A program made the translations under genes and the position numbers. A stretch of 64,000 nt of DNA from Antedon mediterranea (taxonomy: Eukaryota; Echinodermata; Crinoidea; Comatulida; Antedonidae): positions 16,102,288-16,166,287 of the forward strand of contig NC_092676.1 of NCBI RefSeq assembly GCF_964355755.1, written 5' to 3'. Each line of letters opens with the position of its first letter. Positions within the stretch are counted from its first letter, which is position 1. Below the pieces are notes generated by a model. It was not told where the DNA came from and searched no databases. It saw only the letters and a list, made by a program, of their open reading frames with translations. Shown here piece by piece: positions 34,430 to 48,000 of this stretch.

Positions 34430-37000
34430 TATATGAATATATCATCAATCACAATATCAAATATGATCCGTGTAGTAACAATTTGATAACTTAGCATGCA
34501 TCTTATAATATCTACATCATCAATAATTAATATTAATATAAATCTACATCACAATGTTGGATATGATCTTTGTAGTCAAAATTTGATAACTGAGCACACA
34601 TCTTTTAATAACTACCTTATCAATAACTATTAATAATGTCCTATATCACAATGTAGGATATGATCAGTGTTAGTCATAATTTGATAACTGAGCACGCATC
34701 TTTTAATATCTACCTCATCAATAATTAATATTAATATCATAATATATCACATTGTTCGATATGATCAGTGTAGTCAGAATTTGATAACTGAGCACGCATC
34801 TTTTAATAAATACCTTATCAATGACTATTAATAATATCCTATATCACAATGTTGGATATGATTAGTGTAGTCATAATTTGATAACTGAGCACACATCTTT
34901 CAATATCTATTTCCTTCATCAATAATTATTATTAATAATTTATATCACATTGTTGGATATGATCATTGTAGTCATAATTTGATAACTGAGCACGCATCTT
35001 TTAATATCTACCTCATCAATAATTAATATTAATAATCTATATCACATTGTTCGATATGATCAGTGTAGTCATAATTTAATAACAGCACGCATCTTTTAAT
35101 ATACCTTATCAATAACTATTAATAATATCCTATATCACAATGTTGGATATGATCAGTGTAGTCATAATTTTATAACTGAGCACCCATCTTTCAATATCTA
35201 TTTCATCAATAATTATTATTAATAATCTATATCACATTGTTGGTTATGATCAGTGTAGTCATAATTTGATAACTGAGCAATAATCTTTTAATATCTACAT
35301 CATCATTAATTAATATTAATAACCTATATCACATTGTTGGATATGATCTGTTTAGTTTTTTTAATATATACCTTATCAATAACTATTAATAATATATTAT
35401 ATCACGTTGGATATGATCAGTGTAGTCAGAATTTGATAACTGAGCACGCATCTTTTAATATCTACCTCATCAATAATTATTATTAATATCTTAGATCACA
35501 TTGTTCGATAATGATCAGTGTAGTCAGAATTTGATAACTGAGCACGCATCTTTTAATATCTACATCATCAATAATTAATATTAATAATCTATATCACATT
35601 GTTCGATATGATCAGTGTAGTCATAATTTGATAACTGAGCACGCATCTTTTAATATCTACCTTTCAATAATTATTATTAATAATCTATATCACATTGTTG
35701 GATATGATCAGTGTAGTCAGAATTTGATAACTGAGCATGCATCTTTTAATATCTACCTCATCAATAATTAATATTAATAATCTATATTGCATTGTTCAAT
35801 ATGATCAGTGTAGTCATAATATGATAACTGAGCATGCATCTTTTAATATCTACCTTATCAATGACTATTAATAATATCCTATATCACAATGTTGGATATG
35901 ATCAGTGTAGTCATAATTTGATAACTGAGCACGCATCTTTCAATATCTATTTCATCAATAATTATTATTAATAATTTATATCACATTGTTGGATATGATC
36001 ATTGTAGTCATAATTTGATAACTGAGCATACATCTTTAGAATTACTTTTATTTAAGTATATAAAAGAATAATCTATAATTTACAATGTTTTATATATTGT
36101 GAATTCATCAGATATTATCTATTGAACTGATATGGTTTTGTTTATTACAGCATAGTACATACAGCACTTTATGTTATGTTATTTATTTATTATTCAACAT
36201 TTTTTGTTTGGTTTTTGACGTTAGCAAATTTTTATTTTCTTTTAAGTTCTGTTATTCATTTGTTAATTTCGTAGCTTAAGTTAGTTTAAGATAAAAGGTA
36301 CCAAGCTTGATTAGCTTCGGCTATACCTTGGCTACCTTTTGTATTGAAATTGTTTTTGTTTGATACAATAAAGAAGAAGAATATCTACCTCATTAATAAT
36401 TAATATTAATAATCTATATTACACTGTTGGATATGATCTGTTTGGTTTTTTAATATCTACCTTATCAATAACTATTAATAATATCCTATATCACAATGTT
36501 GGATATGATCAGTGTAGTCATAGTTTGATAACTGAGCATGCATCTTTTAATATCTACCTCATCAATAATTATTATTAATAATCTATATCACAATGTTGGA
36601 TATGATTAGTGTAGTCATAATTTGATAACTGAGCATGCATCTTTCAATATCTATTTCATCAATAATTATTATTAATAATCTATATCACATAGTTGGATAT
36701 GATCAGTGTAGTCATAAATTGATAACTGAGCAAAAATCTTTTAATATCTGCATCATCATTAATTAATATTAATAATCTATATCAAACTGTTGGATATGAT
36801 CTGTTTAGTTTTTTAATATCTATCTTTTCCATAACTATTAATAATATTCTATATCACAATTTTGGATATGATCAGTGTAATCATAGTTTGAACTACCTCA
36901 ACAATAATTAATATTAATTGTCTATATACCAATATCAAATATGATCAGTGTAGGCCTAGTCATTTGATAACTGAGCATGCATCATTTTATATCTGCTTCA
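34430..37000 (+). repeat. ~97 bp satellite, forward array (about 23 units)
   Basis: The unit contains GATATGATCAGTGTAGTCAT, AATTTGATAACTGAGCACGC, ATCTTTTAATATCTACCTCA and TCAATAATTATTATTAATAA. In the left part, two subtypes (CTCATCAATAATTAATATT and CTTATCAATAACTATTAATA) tend to alternate. The array is interrupted by a LINE-tail-like insertion at 36036-36382. The same satellite occurs inverted at 41050-44735. Confidence 0.95.
36036..36382 (+). mobile_element. Retroelement 3' tail inserted in the satellite
   Basis: Non-satellite DNA splits the array. It contains GTACCAAGCTTGATTAGC, GGCTATACCTTGGCTACC and ends in ACAATAAAGAAGAAGAA, a polyadenylation-like signal plus short GAA tail, as seen at LINE 3' ends. 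Satellite units resume immediately after. Confidence 0.55.
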
Positions 37001-37019
37001 AATATTAATATTGTCTTAA

Positions 37020-40000
37020 TATAATAAGTGGTTTGAAGGATGATTGCAGATGGCCTTTTTTGCATTGTAAAGTTCAATTTATCCAAAAGGTCAAACTTTG
37101 ACCTATTTCAATAAAATCATTTCATAAGTTGTCTTCTTTTATAGTTTTAGTGATAATCAATATTAAGTGGTTTTTTACCCCAAAAATGTCAAACCTAGAG
37201 CTATTTAATAATAAAATGATTTTATAAATTGTCTTCTTTTATATTTCTAGTAATGGTATAATCAGTATTCAATTGTTTGAATGATGTTTGTGGGGTATTT
37301 TTTAATTAAGTTTACGCAGTTTAGATGGTAAAATCTGTCAATTATCCAAAATTGACATTTTTCACTCCTAAAAAAATCTTTGAGCCATTTCAATACAATT
37401 ATTTCATAAATTGTCCTCTTTTTATGGTTCTAATAATGATATAATCAAAGTGGTTTGGATGATGTTTGTGGGGTGTTTTTTAAAAGTTTGCACAGTTTAC
37501 ATGGTAAAATGTGTCAATTTATTCCTAGAACTATTTCAATAAAATTATTTCATAATCACCCCAAAAATGTCAAACCTAGAACTATTTTAATAAAATGATT
37601 TCATAAATTGTCTTCTTTTATAGTTCTAGTAGTGGTATAATCAGTATTCAATTGTTTGAATGATGTTTGTGGGGTATTTTTTAATTAAGTTTACGCAGTT
37701 TACATGGTAAAATCTGTCAATTATCCAAAATTGACATTTTTCACTCCTAAAAAAATCTTAGAGCCATTTCAATAAAATTATTTCATAAATTGTCCTCTTT
37801 TATAGTTCTAATAATGATATAATCAATATTAAGTGGTTTGGATGATGTTTGTGGGGTGTTTTTTAAAAGTTTGCACAGTTTACATGGTAAAATGTGTCAA
37901 TTTATACCTAGAACTATTTTAATAAAATGATTTCATAAATTGTCCTCTTTTATAGTTCTAGTAGTGGTATAATCAATATTAAGTTGTTTGGATGATGTTT
38001 GTGGGGTGTTTTTTTTAAAGTTTGCACAGTTTACATGGTAAAATCTGTCAATTTATCCAAAATTGACATTTTTCACCCTAAAAAGTCAAACTTCAGAGCT
38101 ATTTCAATAAATTGATTTCAAAAATTCTCTTTTTTTACAGTTCTAGTAGTGATATAATCAATATTAAGTTGTTTGAATGATGTTTGTGGGGTTTTTTGTT
38201 AAGTTAGCATTAAGTTTACGCAGTTTACATGGCAAAATCTGTAAATTTATCCAAAATTGACATTTTTTACCCTAAAAATTCAAACCAGAGCTATTTCAAT
38301 AAAATTATTTCATAAATTGTCCTCTTTTATAGTTCTAGTAGTGGTATAATCAATATTAAGTTGTTTGGATGATGTTTGTAGGTGTTTTTTAAAAGTTTGC
38401 ATTAAGTTTACGCAGTTTACATGGTAAAATCTGTAAATTTATCCAAAATTGACATTTTTTACCCTAAAAATTCAAACCTAGAGCTATTTCAATAAAATTA
38501 TTTCATAAATTGTCCTCTTTTATAGTTCTAGTAGTGGTATACTCAATATTAAGTGGTTTGGATGATGTTTGTGGGGTGTTTTTTTAAAGTTTGCACAGTT
38601 TACATGGCAAAATCTGTAAATTTATCCAAAATTGACATCTTTTACCCTAAAAATTCAAACCTAGAGCTATTTCAATAAAATTATTTCATAGATTGTCCTC
38701 TTTTATAGTTCTTGTAGTGGTATAATCAATATTAAGTGGTTTGGATGATGTTTGTGGGTGTTTTTTTAAAGTTTGCATTAAGTTTACGCTGTTTAAATGG
38801 TAAAATCTGTAAATTTATCCAAAATTGACATTTTTCACCCTAAAAAGTCAAACTTAGAGCTATTTCAATAAATTGATTTCATAAATTGTCCTCTTTTATA
38901 GTTCTAGTAGTGGTATAATCAATATTAAGTTGTTTGGGTGATGTTTGTGGGGTGTTTTTGTTAAGTTAGCATTAAGTTTACGCAGTTTACATGGTAAAAT
39001 CTGTAAATTTATCCAAAATTGACATTTTTCACCCTAAAAAGTCAAACTTAGAGCTATTTCAATAAATTTATTTCAAAAATTCTCTTCTTTTACAGTTCTA
39101 GTAGTGATATAATCAATATTAAGTTGTTTGAATGATGTTTGTGGGGTGTTTTTGTTAAGTTAGCATTAAGTTTACGCAGTTTACATGGCAAAATCTGTAA
39201 ATTTATCCAAAATTGACATTTTTTACCCTAAAAATTCAAACCAGAGCTATTTCAATAAAATTATTTCATAAATTGTCCTCTTTTATAGTTCTAGTAGTGG
39301 TATAATCAATATTAAGTTGTTTGGATGATGTTTGTGGGTGTTTTTTAAAAGTTTGCATTAAGTTTACGCAGTTTACATGGTAAAATCTGTAAATTTATCC
39401 AAAATTGACATTTTTTACCCTAAAAATTCAAACCTAGAGCTATTTCAATAAAATTATTTCATAAATTGTCCTCTTTTATAGTTCTAGTAGTGGTATACTC
39501 AATATTAAGTGGTTTGGATGATGTTTGTGGGGTGTTTTTTTAAAGTTTGCACAGTTTACATGGCAAAATCTGTAAATTTATCCAAAATTGACATCTTTTA
39601 CCCTAAAAATTCAAACCTAGAGCTATTTCAATAAAATTATTTCATAAATTGTCCTCTTTTATAGTTCTTGTAGTGGTATAATCAATATTAAGTGGTTTGG
39701 ATGATGTTTGTGGGTGTTTTTTTAAAGTTTGCATTAAGTTTACGCTGTTTAAATGGTAAAATCTGTAAATTTATCCAAAATTGACATTTTTCACCCTAAA
39801 ACGTCAAACTTAGAGCTATTTCAATAAATTGATTTCATAAATTGTCCTCTTTTATAGTTCTAGTAGTGGTATAATCAATATTAAGTTGTTTGGATGATGT
39901 TTGTGGGGTGTTTTTGTTAAGTTAGCATTAAGTTTACGCAGTTTACATGGTAAAATCTGTAAATTTATCCAAAGTTGACATTTTTCACCCTAAAAAGTCA

Positions 40001-40375
40001 AACTTAGAGCTATTTCAATAAATTGATTTCAAAAATTCTCTTCTTTTACAGTTCTAGTAGTGATATAATCAATATTAAGTTGTTTGAATGATGTTTGTGG
40101 GGTGTTTTTGTTAAGTTAGCATTAAGTTTACGCAGTTTACATGGCAAAATCTGTAAATTTATCCAAAATTAACATTTTTTACCCTAAAAATTCAAACCAG
40201 AGCTATTTCAATAAAATTATTTCATAGATTGTCCTCTTTTATAGTTCTAGTAGTGGTATAATCAATATTAAGTTGTTTGGATGATGTTTGTGGGTGTTTT
40301 TTTAAAGTTAGCATTAAGTTTACGCAGTTTAAATAGTAAAATCTGTAAATTTATCCAAAATTGACATTTTAAAAC
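37020..40375 (+). repeat. ~190 bp satellite with ~955 bp higher-order repeat
   Basis: About 17 units, each with TTGGATGATGTTTGTGGGGT, TACGCAGTTTACATGGTAAA, TTTATCCAAAATTGACATTT and TTCATAAATTGTCCTCTTTT. Unit length varies from about 140 to 208 bp. A diagnostic variant, TTGTTTGAATGATGTTTG, recurs near 38169, 39124 and 40081, giving a higher-order period of about 955 bp (five units). It lies between the two inverted 97 bp arrays. Confidence 0.93.
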
Positions 40376-41049
40376 ACAAACTAGGTTGTAAAAAGTGAAG
40401 GAAATCATTAAATTTTAATATTGTTTGGTAATAAAGATGCCTATCATAGTCAAATGGCAATAACTGATTAGCCGAGACCAATGACATTTAAAACAACTCC
40501 TACTTAAAATTCCCTACTTATACAGTACAGCAGCTTTTTGATTGGCTGCAAGTTTAGTTTTCTGTTCGTTCATCAGAAATGGTATAAATAATTATTAATC
40601 AATAAGATTACTGGATTTCTTTAGTATTTCTGACACATTTCAAATCTTAATTGAATTATTAATGTAATGGAAATTTGTCATAGGCCTATTATAGCAACAT
40701 ATCATTTCTGGAAGAGTATTACGGTCTGAATAGATCAATGTTAAAACACACGTCCTCATTTATGAAATTATTCATTCACTGCACATTTATTCTGTTAAGA
40801 AGAACTGGGACCCTCAATAGAAGCCAAAGCATGTCTCATGATGGCCCCTACAATACATATCAAACATAAAAAGATATGGAATATTTTTATTTTTACAACG
40901 GCACACGTTCATCATAAACGATGCGTTCTTAAAAGTATAAATTTAAACAGCAAACGGATACAAATCAATAGGGTAATTAGGAACAAAAGAATAACACATT
41001 TTCAAAATCCATCGACTCGATCTCTTGTATACAGTAAATCTAACAAAAT
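40376..41049. other. Spacer between satellite arrays
   Basis: Single-copy-looking AT-rich DNA between the 190 bp and the inverted 97 bp arrays. An 80-codon frame at 40838-41080 runs into the satellite and has no recognisable similarity. Nothing else seen. Confidence 0.5.
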
Positions 41050-44000
41050 CACACTGATCATATCCAACATTAAGTATTAATAATTATTATTGATTAGGTA
41101 GATATTAAAAGATGCGTTATAACAAATTATGAATATACAGATCATATCCAACAATGTGACATAGATTATTAATAATAATTATTGATGAGGTAGATATTTA
41201 AAGATGCGTGCTCAGTTATCAAATTATGACTACACTGATCATATCCAACAATGTGATATAAGATATTAATAACAATTATTGATGAGGTAGATATTGAAAG
41301 ATGCGTGCTCAGTTATCAAATTCTGACTACACTGATCATATCCAACAATGTGATATAAGATATTAATAATAATTATTGATGAGGTAGATATTAAAAGATG
41401 CGTGCTCAGTTATCAAATTATGACTACACTGATCATATCCCACAATGTGATATAGATTATTATTAATAATTATTGATGATGTAGATATTTAAAGATGCGT
41501 GCTCAGTTATCAAATTCTGACTACACTAATCGTATCCAACATTGTGATATAAGATCTTAATAATAATTATTGATGAGGTAGATATTTAAAGATGCGTGCT
41601 CAGTTATCAAATTATGACTACACTGATCATATCCCACAATGTGATATAGATTATTATTAATAATTATTGATGATGTAGATATTTAAAGATGCGTGCTCAG
41701 TTATCAAATTATGACTACACTGATCATATCAAACAATGTGATATAAGATATTAATAATAATTATTGATGATGTAGATATTGAAAGATGCGTGCTCAGTTA
41801 TCAAATTATGACTACACTAATCATATCCCAAAATGTGATATAGATTATTATTAATAATTATTGATGATGTAGATATTTAAAGATGCGTGCTCAGTTATCA
41901 AATTATGACTACACTGATTATATCCAACATTGTGATATAGATTATTAATAATAATTATTGATGAGGTAGATATTTAAAGATGCGTGCTCAGTTATCAAAT
42001 TATGACTACACTGATCATATCCAACAATGTGATTTAAATTATTAACATTAATTATTGATGAGGTAGATATTAAAAGATGCGTGCTCAGTTATCAAATTAT
42101 GACTACACTGATCATATCAAACAATGTGCTATAGATTATTAATAATAATTATTGATGAGGTAGATATTAAAAGATGCGTGCTCAGTTATCAAATTCTGAC
42201 TACACTGATCATATCAAACAATGTGATATAGATTATTAATAATAATTATTGATGAGGTAGATATTTAAAGATGCGTGCTCAGTTATCAAATTATGACTAC
42301 ACTGATCATATCAAGCAATGTGCTATAGATTATTAATAATAATTATTGATGAGGTAGATATTAAAAGATGCGTGCTCAGTTATCAAATTCTGACTACACT
42401 GATCATATCCAACAATGTGATATAAGATATTAATAATAATTATTGATGAGGTAGATATTAAAAGATGCGTGCTCAGTTATCAAATTCTGACTACACTGAT
42501 CATATCAAACAATGTGATATAAGATATTAATAATAATTATTGATGATGTAGATATTGAAAGATGCGTGCTCAGTTATCAAATTATGACTACACTAATCAT
42601 ATCCCAAAATGTGATATAGATTATTATTAATAATTATTGATGATGTAGATATTTAAAGATGCGTGCTCAGTTATCAAATTATGACTACACTGATTATATC
42701 CAACAATGTGATATAGATTATTAATAATAATTATTGATGAGGTAGATATTTAAAGATGCGTGCTCAGTTATCAAATTATGACTACACTGATCATATCCAA
42801 CAATGTGATTTAGATTATTAACATTAATTATTGATGAGGTAGATATTAAAAGATGCGTGCTCAGTTATCAAATTCTGACTACACTGATCATATCAAACAA
42901 TGTGCTATAGATTATTAATAATAATTATTGATGAGGTAGATATTTAAAGATGCGTGCTCAGTTATCAAATTCTGACTACACTGATCATATCAAACAATGT
43001 GCTATAGATTATTAATAATAATTATTGATGAGGTAGATATTTAAAGATGCGTGCTCAGTTATCAAATTATGACTACACTGATCATATCAAACAATGTGCT
43101 ATAGATTATTAATAATAATTATTGATGAGGTAGATATTAAAAGATGCGTGCTCAGTTATCAAATTCTGACTACACTGATCATATCCAACAATGTGATATA
43201 AGATATTAATAATAATTATTGATGAGGTAGATATTAAAAGATGCGTGCTCAGTTATCAAATTCTGATTACACTGATCATATCGAACAATGTGATTGATGA
43301 TATTATTAATAATTATTGATTAGGTGGATATTTAAAGATGCGTGCTCAGTTATCAAATTATGACTACACTGATCATATCCAAAAATGTGATATAGATTAT
43401 TATTAATAATTATTGATGATGTAGATATTTAAAGATGCGTGCTCAGTTATCAAATTATGACTACACTGATCATATCAAACAATGTGCTATAGATTATTAA
43501 TAATAATTATTGATGAGGTAGATATTAAACGATGCGTGCTCAGTTATCAAATTATGACTACACTGATTATATCCAACAATGTGATATAGATTATTAATAA
43601 TAATTATTGATGAGGTAAGATATTTAAAGATGCGTGCTCAGTTATCAAATTCTGACTACACTGATCATATCCAACAATGTGATATAAGATATTAATAATA
43701 ATTATTGATGAGGTAGATATTAAAAGATGCGTGCTCAGTTATCAAATTATGACTACACTGATCATATCCCAAAATGTGATATAGATTATTATTAATAATT
43801 ATTGATGAGGTAGATATTAAAAGATGCGTGCTCAGTAATCAAATTATGACTACACTGATCATATCCAACAATGTGATTTAGATTATTAACATTAATTATT
43901 GATGAGGTAGATATTAAAAGGTGCGTGCTCAGTTATCAAATTATGACTACAATGATCATATCAAACAATGTGCTATAGATTATTAATAATAATTATTGAT

Positions 44001-44735
44001 GAGGTAAACATTTAAAGATGCGTGCTCAGTTATCAAATTATGACTACACTGATCATATCCAACAATGTGATATAAGATATTAATAATAATTATTGATGAG
44101 GTAGATATTAAAAGATGCGTGCTCAGTTATCAAATTCTGACTACACTGATCATATCGCACAATGTGATATATTAGTAATAATTATTGATGAGGTAGATAT
44201 TAAAAGATGCGTGCTCAGTTATCAAATTTTGACTACACTGATTATATCGAACAATGTGATATAGATTATTAATAATAATTATTGATGAGGTAGATATTAA
44301 AAGATGCGTGCTCAGTTATCAAATTCTGACTACACTGATCATATCGCACAATGTGATATAGATTATTAGTAATAATTATTGATGAGGTAGATATTAAAAG
44401 ATGCGTGCTCAGTTATCAAATTTTGACTACACTGATTATATCGAACAATGTGATATAGATTATTAATAATAATTATTGATGAGGTAGATATTAAAAGATG
44501 CGTGCTCAGTTATCAAATTATGACTACACTGATCATATCCAACAATCTGATATATGATATCAATGCTAATTATTGATGAGGTAGATATTAAAAGATGCGT
44601 GCTCAGTTATCAAATTGTAACTACACTGATCATATCCAACAATCTGATATATGATATCAATGCTGATTATTGATGAGGTAGATATTAAAAGATGCGTGCT
44701 CAGTTATCAAATTGTAACTACACTGATCATAATAC
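41050..44735 (-). repeat. ~97 bp satellite, inverted array (about 38 units)
   Basis: The reverse complement of the 34430-37000 unit: GATGAGGTAGATATTAAAAG, ATGCGTGCTCAGTTATCAAA, TTATGACTACACTGATCATA and TCCAACAATGTGATATAGAT. Copies are more uniform than in the forward array. A remnant (CTCAGTTATCAAAAAACGAC) persists at about 44972-45000, close to the CRYZL1 5' exon. Confidence 0.95.
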
Positions 44736-45057
44736 TGTACATAGTCCTTTATGCATTAGACATTGATTTAGTAGTACTACATATCATTTGTTATATTAAG
44801 AATGTTGTTTTAGTGTTATTAAAATACTTATCGAATTTTTTTGAAAATAAAAATATTAGTATTGGTACCTCTAAATTTATATACTATAAAACATGCTAGA
44901 TTTTATAATAATATGATCTTTATTACAACTAAGAAACAGTTATGTACGAGGATGATACACACTGATAGTTCTCAGTTATCAAAAAACGACTACACAATAT
45001 AGCTCGTAGTGAGTAATACTGTGTGTAGTTTATTTTTTTCATCTTTTTGCTGTTTAG

Positions 45058-45081
45058 ATACCAGATCTAAGTGTTATCAGA
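45058..45081 (+). promoter_or_regulatory. CRYZL1: 5' UTR part of CRYZL1 start-codon exon
   Basis: TTTTTTTCATCTTTTTGCTG followed by TTTAG at 45053-45057 is a strong acceptor. The exon then carries 24 nt before the ATG. The real promoter must therefore lie upstream, possibly across the satellite block near the intersectin 5' end; no first exon was identified. Confidence 0.5.
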
Positions 45082-48000
45082 ATGAAATCTCTATATTTGA
45101 GGAAAGACATGGAAGCTTCAGATTCCAGAATAGCCATAATGAAAGAAAATGTAAGTAAGAAAAGTAAATTAAGCGCCTTAATTTGTGTGTGAGTATGCCT
45201 GACTCACTGACTGAACTTTACTTTCTAGCCCAGCCTTACAGTACCTCTACTCACGCATCATTCCCTTAGATTTACTACTAGCCTAGGGTAGGCCTATATA
45301 TAGGCCTAGCTTAGTTATTAATTAGTATCAGGGTTATAATAACAACTTTGTATAATAATTAATAAGGCCATATTATCATATAGGCCTAGGCCTAATATAT
45401 ACGTGTTAACTTGAGCGTCTCCTTTTGATTTTTTGAGCCGCTGTTGTTTTTAACAAAACTTGTTTCAAATGACGTAACAAAAAAAATTTTTAATAAAATC
45501 ATAATATTCGATATTATCCTAAGCGTACAGAAATAATTGTTTATTGCATTAATAAAATGGTTTTCTTGAAATTGTATGTTGTAGTGATTCATTTGTTCAT
45601 GTTTTAAAGTCAGTTTTTAAAAAATGGTAGCGAAAATCAATGTCAATGACTTTACATAGTAAATTTTTAAAAATAAATAAATAATGAAAAAAATCCGCCC
45701 TCCCTGAAATTTATTTAGAGGTTCAGGCTCTTAAAATCCATTTTTTGGCCTATATAATAAGGCCTTTCTTTAAAAAAACCCACACACATTGGATCAATCT
45801 TTCTATCCACATACAGGATCTCTACAAACATACAGTATTCTAGACTACACATAATAAATTGTTCAATCTTTAATATTTCAGCCAGAAATTGTTTTATCTG
45901 AAGTGGGAGATGAAAGCTCTGTTTTAGTGAAGATTAAAGCATGTGCTCTATCTACAACTGATGTTCAGGTTTGTATGGCATTGTCAACCAACCAGGTTAT
46001 TCATTGAATGTGAAAATGTAATCAATTTGAAATTGTATTTATATGAAGGTAAAAAAAAATTACAGATTATATTTATTATGAAGAGGAGGATGGACTTCAA
46101 GGATGAATTTGCCAAAGTTGCAATAAAAGTTTTATCATCTTATATAAAAATACCAAGAATAATATGACACAAATATCAACTGTATACAATAAAAGGAAGG
46201 AATACTGTTTTTCAGACAATACAGGAACTTAATTTAGCATCATCTGATATTGCAATTGGGCGTGCAATTGCTGGTATCGTAAAAGATGTTGGAAACTGTG
46301 TCACATCTTTCAAACCTGGTGATGAAGTAGTGGCTCTTTTACCTCTTGACTCCCAGTTCTCTGGCTGTGCTGAATTGTGTACCGTTAATGAATTTGACCT
46401 CAGTAAGAATTATGTTTTTATTTTTCTTTAGTATCTATACTATCTATCTAACTATATCTATTATTTAGTTTTAGTATAGATATATACAGGATATCCAACT
46501 TATAATTTAATGCAATTAAATATTGTAAATTTAACTTATACTTCTGTGTTTTCCAGAAATTCTCATATTCCAAATGTGTTTTTATGGTAAAAATAATTTT
46601 TAGACCTTTTAGTCTAGTTTTTGGTAGAGTTTTCAGTTTTTTGATAAAATCAAGTATTGTAACGCCTCAGTGGAGGAAAGTGGTACAGATCATCATGGTC
46701 AAAAGACTGCTCAATTAAAAAATCACCAAAACATTATTTTCATATTATTTTAGTTATGAAACCAAAAAGAGTAGAATTTGATGAGGCAGTGGCTTGCCTG
46801 TATGAAGGTGTGAGAGCTTACACTGCATTGCAGATACAAGCAAGGATGTGTGCTGGAGAAACTCTACTAGTCATTGATGGGGCAACAGTAAGAAACATTA
46901 TTACATTTCCTAAAGATTTACATTTTTACTCTACAGTATTTGACTGTTTATGTGTCATTATTAGTCAAAATTAAACTCACTGTTCCTGTTTTCCATGTTC
47001 AAAGTAATTATATACAAAAAATAACAAAACATAAAAATGTTGTCTTTTAAACTGAAAGGAAAAGTTCAGACTTTTTTGTTAATTTCTGTCTGTCCCACCT
47101 CGTTAATATGAAGTCAATCTTTCAACTTATAAACATTCATTATCTTTTTATTATTACCTACATGATATGCTCTATTTTATAGCCAAATGGATCAACTTTA
47201 ATACAACTGGCACAGAATTGGGGTGCAAAGGTCATTGCTACGGTCAACTCGCAAGAAGAGAAGCTTTTTTTGGAAACATTTAAACCTCCACTAAGTATGA
47301 TGTTTTTCTTTGTGGATACTTTAAATCTTTGAACTATTATTGTTTATGCATTATATTGACATTTTGTCTCCTATTGAACTTTTACTAGCCTTTTAATAAT
47401 AACATTATAAAACTATAGTATACAAATGTTCTTTGGATGTATGGTTAAAAATATGGGTGCCACATTTTTAACCAGACACTCGAAAATGGCAAAAAATCTT
47501 TGTTTTATCTTATAGCTCAAACATTTACTGTTCTAAAGTAAAATTGCATTCAATTTATTTGTCGATTCCATCCTCCAATGTTGAAATATTTGTTTAAAGT
47601 TGTAAAAGTTGATGATGTTTTTTGCAGCTTCTATTGTGGATGTTAGCAATGGAAAAACTAACACAATACGCAGTGTGTGTTTAGAGGAAACAGGTGGACT
47701 AGGCATGGATATTATTGTTGATAGTGGAGGTACAGTATGTTAATTTTAATGTAAATTATCTTACCTTGTTATACCTACCCTTATTCAAAACACACAAACC
47801 AAATATCTAGTATATCCATAAAAGATTTTAAACATTTATTAAGTTCAGAAAATAAATTAAATGGTACCACTGTTTTAAAAATTTCTATTGCATTATTGTA
47901 AAATATCTTTGCAACAATATTTATTACTAGATGGTATGCTCGTTTCGCTCGCGTACCATCTAGGTCATGTCCACAGATGGTTCTCGAATACACAGTCATT

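Noticed and set aside
34430-44735. CRISPR-like array
   Set aside because: Units are contiguous satellite monomers with no unique spacers, in a eukaryotic genome.
41050-44735. Hammerhead ribozyme in the 97 bp satellite (TTGATGAGG resembles the core)
   Set aside because: The core would need CTGANGA and a GAAA segment after a hairpin; neither is present.
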